From assembly GCA_965214435.1 (NCBI GenBank), contig OZ243960.1, positions 1,054,001 to 1,118,000 on the forward strand: 64,000 nucleotides of DNA, written 5' to 3'. Both the position numbers and the translations under genes were made by a program. The notes under the pieces are model-generated. The model was not told the origin of the DNA and did not search any database. It saw only the letters and a program-made list of their open reading frames with translations. The DNA comes from Rubrobacter_A sp965214435. GTDB taxonomy: Bacteria; Actinomycetota; Rubrobacteria; Rubrobacterales; Rubrobacteraceae. This document shows, piece by piece, positions 61,955 through 64,000 of this stretch; within the stretch, counting starts at the first letter, position 1, and each line of letters opens with the position of its first letter.

Positions 61955-62902
61955 TTACAGCTCCGGGAGCACCGGGTTCCAGAGGCCGGTCAGCGGGTCT
62001 ATGCGCCCGAGACCTATAGTCTTCCCGGAGGCGCGTTCGGTGCGGCGGGATAGCTCTCCGACCGCTTCGGGGGAGAGGGATTCGTAGTCTACCGGCGGCG
62101 CGTTGCGGGTTACCAGGTGGTCGTAGAGGATCTCGCGCAGTTGCCGCTCGGTGAGGTCCGGAGAAGGGTTTACCGTAACGTAGAGGTGCTCCAGCCCGGT
62201 CGTAACCAGCGGCACGTCGAACATCTCCGGCTGGCCGAAACCGAGGTACAGACTCAGGTCCGGGACCGGCAAACCGTAGTAAGCTTCCACAAGCTCCCGC
62301 CGGTCGGGTGTCCTGCCGTGCTCCCGCTCGAACTCCACGCTCAAATGGGCTATCGCCGGGTAAGGGTCGTCGGCGAACAGCCCTATAAAAAGTAGTGGAC
62401 CATCCCCGGAGGCGGTATCCGCGACTAGCTGGTTGCAGGCTTCCAGCATAGGGCGGTACTCGGGAACGTCGAGCACTGACGCGTAGTCGCCGTAAAAGCG
62501 TAGCCGCACCCCCGACTCGAACATCCCGCTGTAGACTTCGTCGTTGGCGATCTCCAGCAAGCCGCCGAGCGCGTAGCGGGTGTACTCCGGGCCGCGCTTT
62601 AGTGTCTCCATGCCGAAGCTAGGGGCCAGCAGCGCGCTCACCCCGTGCTCGAAGACGAGGCGGTGGTGCTCGCCCTGCCGGCGGACCAGGCTCCTCAGGT
62701 AGTCCACCGGGTCGGGGTCCGGCGGGCTATTGACCAGGTACCAGCGGCGGGTGCCGTTGTACGGCCATCCCATAACCACCGGCTCCGGACGGGCAGATAC
62801 CCAGCGGGAGATCTCCCCCCGGGACCAGGAAAGCCACTCCGGTAGATCCGGTGCCGGGGTCGTAGCGTCCGCGTTCAAATCCGTCTCTCCCTCCGCCGCC
62901 AA
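61955..62902 (-). CDS. Tuberculosinol-synthase-like protein (Rv3378c family, cis-prenyltransferase fold)
   Basis: A 315-residue protein resembling M. tuberculosis Rv3378c along its length. Shared blocks include PYNGTRRWYL (FPFDGTRRWF in Rv3378c), HHRLVFEHGVSALLAP, LRFYGDYASVL, RRELVEAYYGLPV, LYLGFGQPEMFDVPL, LYVTVNPSPDLTERQLREIL and YDHLVTRNAPPVDY. Rv3378c turns tuberculosinyl diphosphate into tuberculosinol or its adenosine adduct. The family's key Asp (Asp34) is Asn49 here, so activity may differ or be lost; the arginines after it are kept. It has an extra 20-residue hydrophilic N-terminus. Start TTG 62902 with AGAAGG upstream. Divergent from the cyclase gene. Confidence 0.85.
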   Translation of the reverse strand: MAAEGETDLNADATTPAPDLPEWLSWSRGEISRWVSARPEPVVMGWPYNGTRRWYLVNSPPDPDPVDYLRSLVRRQGEHHRLVFEHGVSALLAPSFGMETLKRGPEYTRYALGGLLEIANDEVYSGMFESGVRLRFYGDYASVLDVPEYRPMLEACNQLVADTASGDGPLLFIGLFADDPYPAIAHLSVEFEREHGRTPDRRELVEAYYGLPVPDLSLYLGFGQPEMFDVPLVTTGLEHLYVTVNPSPDLTERQLREILYDHLVTRNAPPVDYESLSPEAVGELSRRTERASGKTIGLGRIDPLTGLWNPVLPEL

Positions 62903-62919
62903 CGGTAACCTTCTAACCT

Positions 62920-62985
62920 GAATAACATACTATACCAACTCTTAAAAACTAGTATACTTATAATAGATGTACATGTCTTAACCCG
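62920..62985. promoter_or_regulatory. AT-rich divergent promoter of the terpene pair
   Basis: A markedly AT-rich block in the 195-bp gap. Plus strand: TATAAT at 62959-62964, 61 bp upstream of the leader ORF. Minus strand: TATAGT at 62929-62934, 26 bp upstream of the TTG at 62902. The palindrome AGTATACT (62951-62958) lies between and could bind a regulator. Recognisable -35 boxes are lacking. Confidence 0.45.
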
Positions 62986-63024
62986 GTTCGAGGGGTTTTG
63001 GGCGGCGGCGGCAGAGGAGGGGTT

Positions 63025-63096
63025 ATGTACGGCTGTAAATCTGGCACGGGGTATGGACGATTAGTGTGGATCTTCTACAGGTGGGGGTGGGGATAA
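63025..63096 (+). CDS. Tryptophan-rich leader peptide ORF, 23 residues
   Basis: ATG 63025 with a strong Shine-Dalgarno (GAGGAGGGG, 63014-63022), stop TAA 63094-63096, one base before the cyclase GTG at 63098. The peptide has three Trp, three Tyr and many Gly and ends WIFYRWGWG. The cyclase itself has only a G-rich, T-interrupted ribosome site, so translation of the leader could deliver ribosomes to it. Not a known family. Confidence 0.5.
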   Translation: MYGCKSGTGYGRLVWIFYRWGWG

Positions 63097-63097
63097 C

Positions 63098-64000
63098 GTG
63101 CGCCTATCCGCCTATCTGGACTTCGCTGTAGAGGAGCTCCTGCGGATGGAGGCTCCGCAGCCCATACAGCCGACCGACTATGACACGTGCTGGATGGCCC
63201 GGTTGACGGAGACCGACGGCAGCTTGGCCTATCCGGACCTTTTAGACTCCTTGATGAGCCGGCAGCATCCGGACGGTAGTTGGGGCAGTCAGGTACCGTA
63301 CATCCACGACCGGTTGTTGACGACCCTGGCGATCGTGCTGCTGCTCGCCCGGTCCGGGAACCGTCGCCGAGACCTGGAGAAGCGGCGGGCCGGCGAGCGC
63401 TACATCTGGCGGCACGCGGGCCTGCTACACTACGACGCCCACAAGACTATTGGGTTTGAGATGATCCTGCCGACCCTCTTGTCCGAGGGTCAGGAGTTAG
63501 GGTTGAACCTGCCTTACACCCAGCTACGGCACTACGAAACCGAGCGGGCCCGGAAGCTCAGCCTTTTGCCGATGGAGCGGATCTTTCACACCCAGACGAG
63601 CGCCATGTTTTCCTTAGAGGCTTTCGCCGGGAACGTGGATCTCGAAGGAGCGAGCGGTCTGTTGCTGGAGAACGGGTCCATGTCCACCTCGCCCGCAGCC
63701 ACGGCGTTCTTCCTGGATCAGGTCCCCGACTGGCGCTCCCGCTACCCGGAGAGCGTGGGTTACCTGGAAGGCTTGCTGGCGAGTCAGAGGGGCGGCGTGC
63801 CGACCGTGGCCCCCACCGACGTGTTCGCCAGGGTCTGGATGCTCTACAATCTCCGCTGGGGCGGCCTGCTGGACGGCCGCGCCGAATCGGCCGCGCCCCA
63901 CTACAAACACCTGCAGGAAAGCCTGGGACCGGAGGGTCTCGGATGGGCCTCCATCAGTCTTCCCGAATCGGACAATACCGCTACCGGGCTTCTGGTGTTG
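63098..64000 (+). CDS. Class II diterpene cyclase, Rv3377c-like (3' end outside window)
   Basis: The first 301 residues are visible. It resembles M. tuberculosis Rv3377c (tuberculosinyl/halimadienyl diphosphate synthase): DYDTCWMARL (AYDTAWVAKL there), the QW motif RQHPDGSWGSQ, HDRLLTTLAI, KTIGFEMILPTLL, SPAATAFFLDQV and GGVPTVAPTDVFARVW. Such enzymes protonate and bicyclise geranylgeranyl diphosphate. The DxDTT motif of Rv3377c reads Glu290-Ser-Asp292-Asn-Thr294 here: the middle, proton-donating Asp is kept, while the first Asp is Glu and the first Thr is Asn. Start GTG 63098, just after the leader ORF. Downstream part not visible. Confidence 0.88.
   Translation, partial: MRLSAYLDFAVEELLRMEAPQPIQPTDYDTCWMARLTETDGSLAYPDLLDSLMSRQHPDGSWGSQVPYIHDRLLTTLAIVLLLARSGNRRRDLEKRRAGERYIWRHAGLLHYDAHKTIGFEMILPTLLSEGQELGLNLPYTQLRHYETERARKLSLLPMERIFHTQTSAMFSLEAFAGNVDLEGASGLLLENGSMSTSPAATAFFLDQVPDWRSRYPESVGYLEGLLASQRGGVPTVAPTDVFARVWMLYNLRWGGLLDGRAESAAPHYKHLQESLGPEGLGWASISLPESDNTATGLLVL

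Overview
The window is a 64 kb stretch of dense, high-GC bacterial chromosome, most likely from an actinomycete of the Rubrobacter type. This is an inference from the GlgE-type alpha-glucan operon with a TreS-maltokinase fusion, the actinobacterial form of tRNA-Gln, frequent GTG and TTG starts, and several genes that look leaderless behind a TAnnnT box. No rRNA, CRISPR array, insertion sequence or prophage was recognised. Genes are packed tightly; convergent neighbours are often 0 to 10 nt apart, and two convergent pairs share one CTAG as both stop codons.

Layout. 1-5.5 kb: end of a coiled-coil gene, a J-domain protein, a secreted protein, a sortase divergent from a tyrosine recombinase with a degraded active site, then three coiled-coil or acidic proteins, one carrying a lipoyl-enzyme-type E3-binding motif. 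5.7-11.7 kb: gltBD glutamate synthase. 11.7-14.2 kb: a methyltransferase, lemA, htpX and tRNA-Gln(CTG). 14.3-18.9 kb: two membrane GGDEF-EAL proteins flanking a small exported two-cysteine protein. 19-20.7 kb: two convergent alpha/beta hydrolases. 21.1-31.4 kb: nine overlapping genes forming one translationally coupled operon (carbamoyltransferase, GT2-GmhB fusion, two GT9 heptosyltransferase-like proteins, two GT4-like proteins, GmhA, HldE and a pyruvyltransferase-like protein), followed by a GT2 gene on the other strand. It encodes ADP-heptose synthesis plus transfer in an organism not expected to make LPS, and no HldD epimerase is present here.

31.4-38.8 kb: a small membrane protein, an NCS1 permease and a three-subunit xanthine-dehydrogenase-type molybdenum hydroxylase with a thiamine-binding-like protein, which together suggest purine uptake and oxidation. 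38.8-40.6 kb: a DUF2795 gene with a start problem, an SDR, a tiny rubredoxin and a DUF1360 protein. 40.8-50.5 kb: glgE, treS-mak, glgB and glgX, converting trehalose through maltose and maltose-1-phosphate to branched glucan. 50.5-53.8 kb: a hydrolase and a LacI regulator divergent from an MFS transporter, with a strong palindromic operator between them. 53.9-62 kb: a Klenow-like polymerase without a 5' nuclease, a site-2 protease with CBS domains, a BtuF-like protein, a lipoprotein, a TPR protein, a thioesterase and an aldo/keto reductase.

62-64 kb: the most striking part. A divergent pair resembles the Mycobacterium tuberculosis tuberculosinol enzymes: a cis-prenyltransferase-fold Rv3378c-like protein and, cut by the window edge, an Rv3377c-like class II diterpene cyclase. 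Both carry substitutions at signature acidic residues, and a 23-residue tryptophan-rich leader ORF ends one base before the cyclase start.
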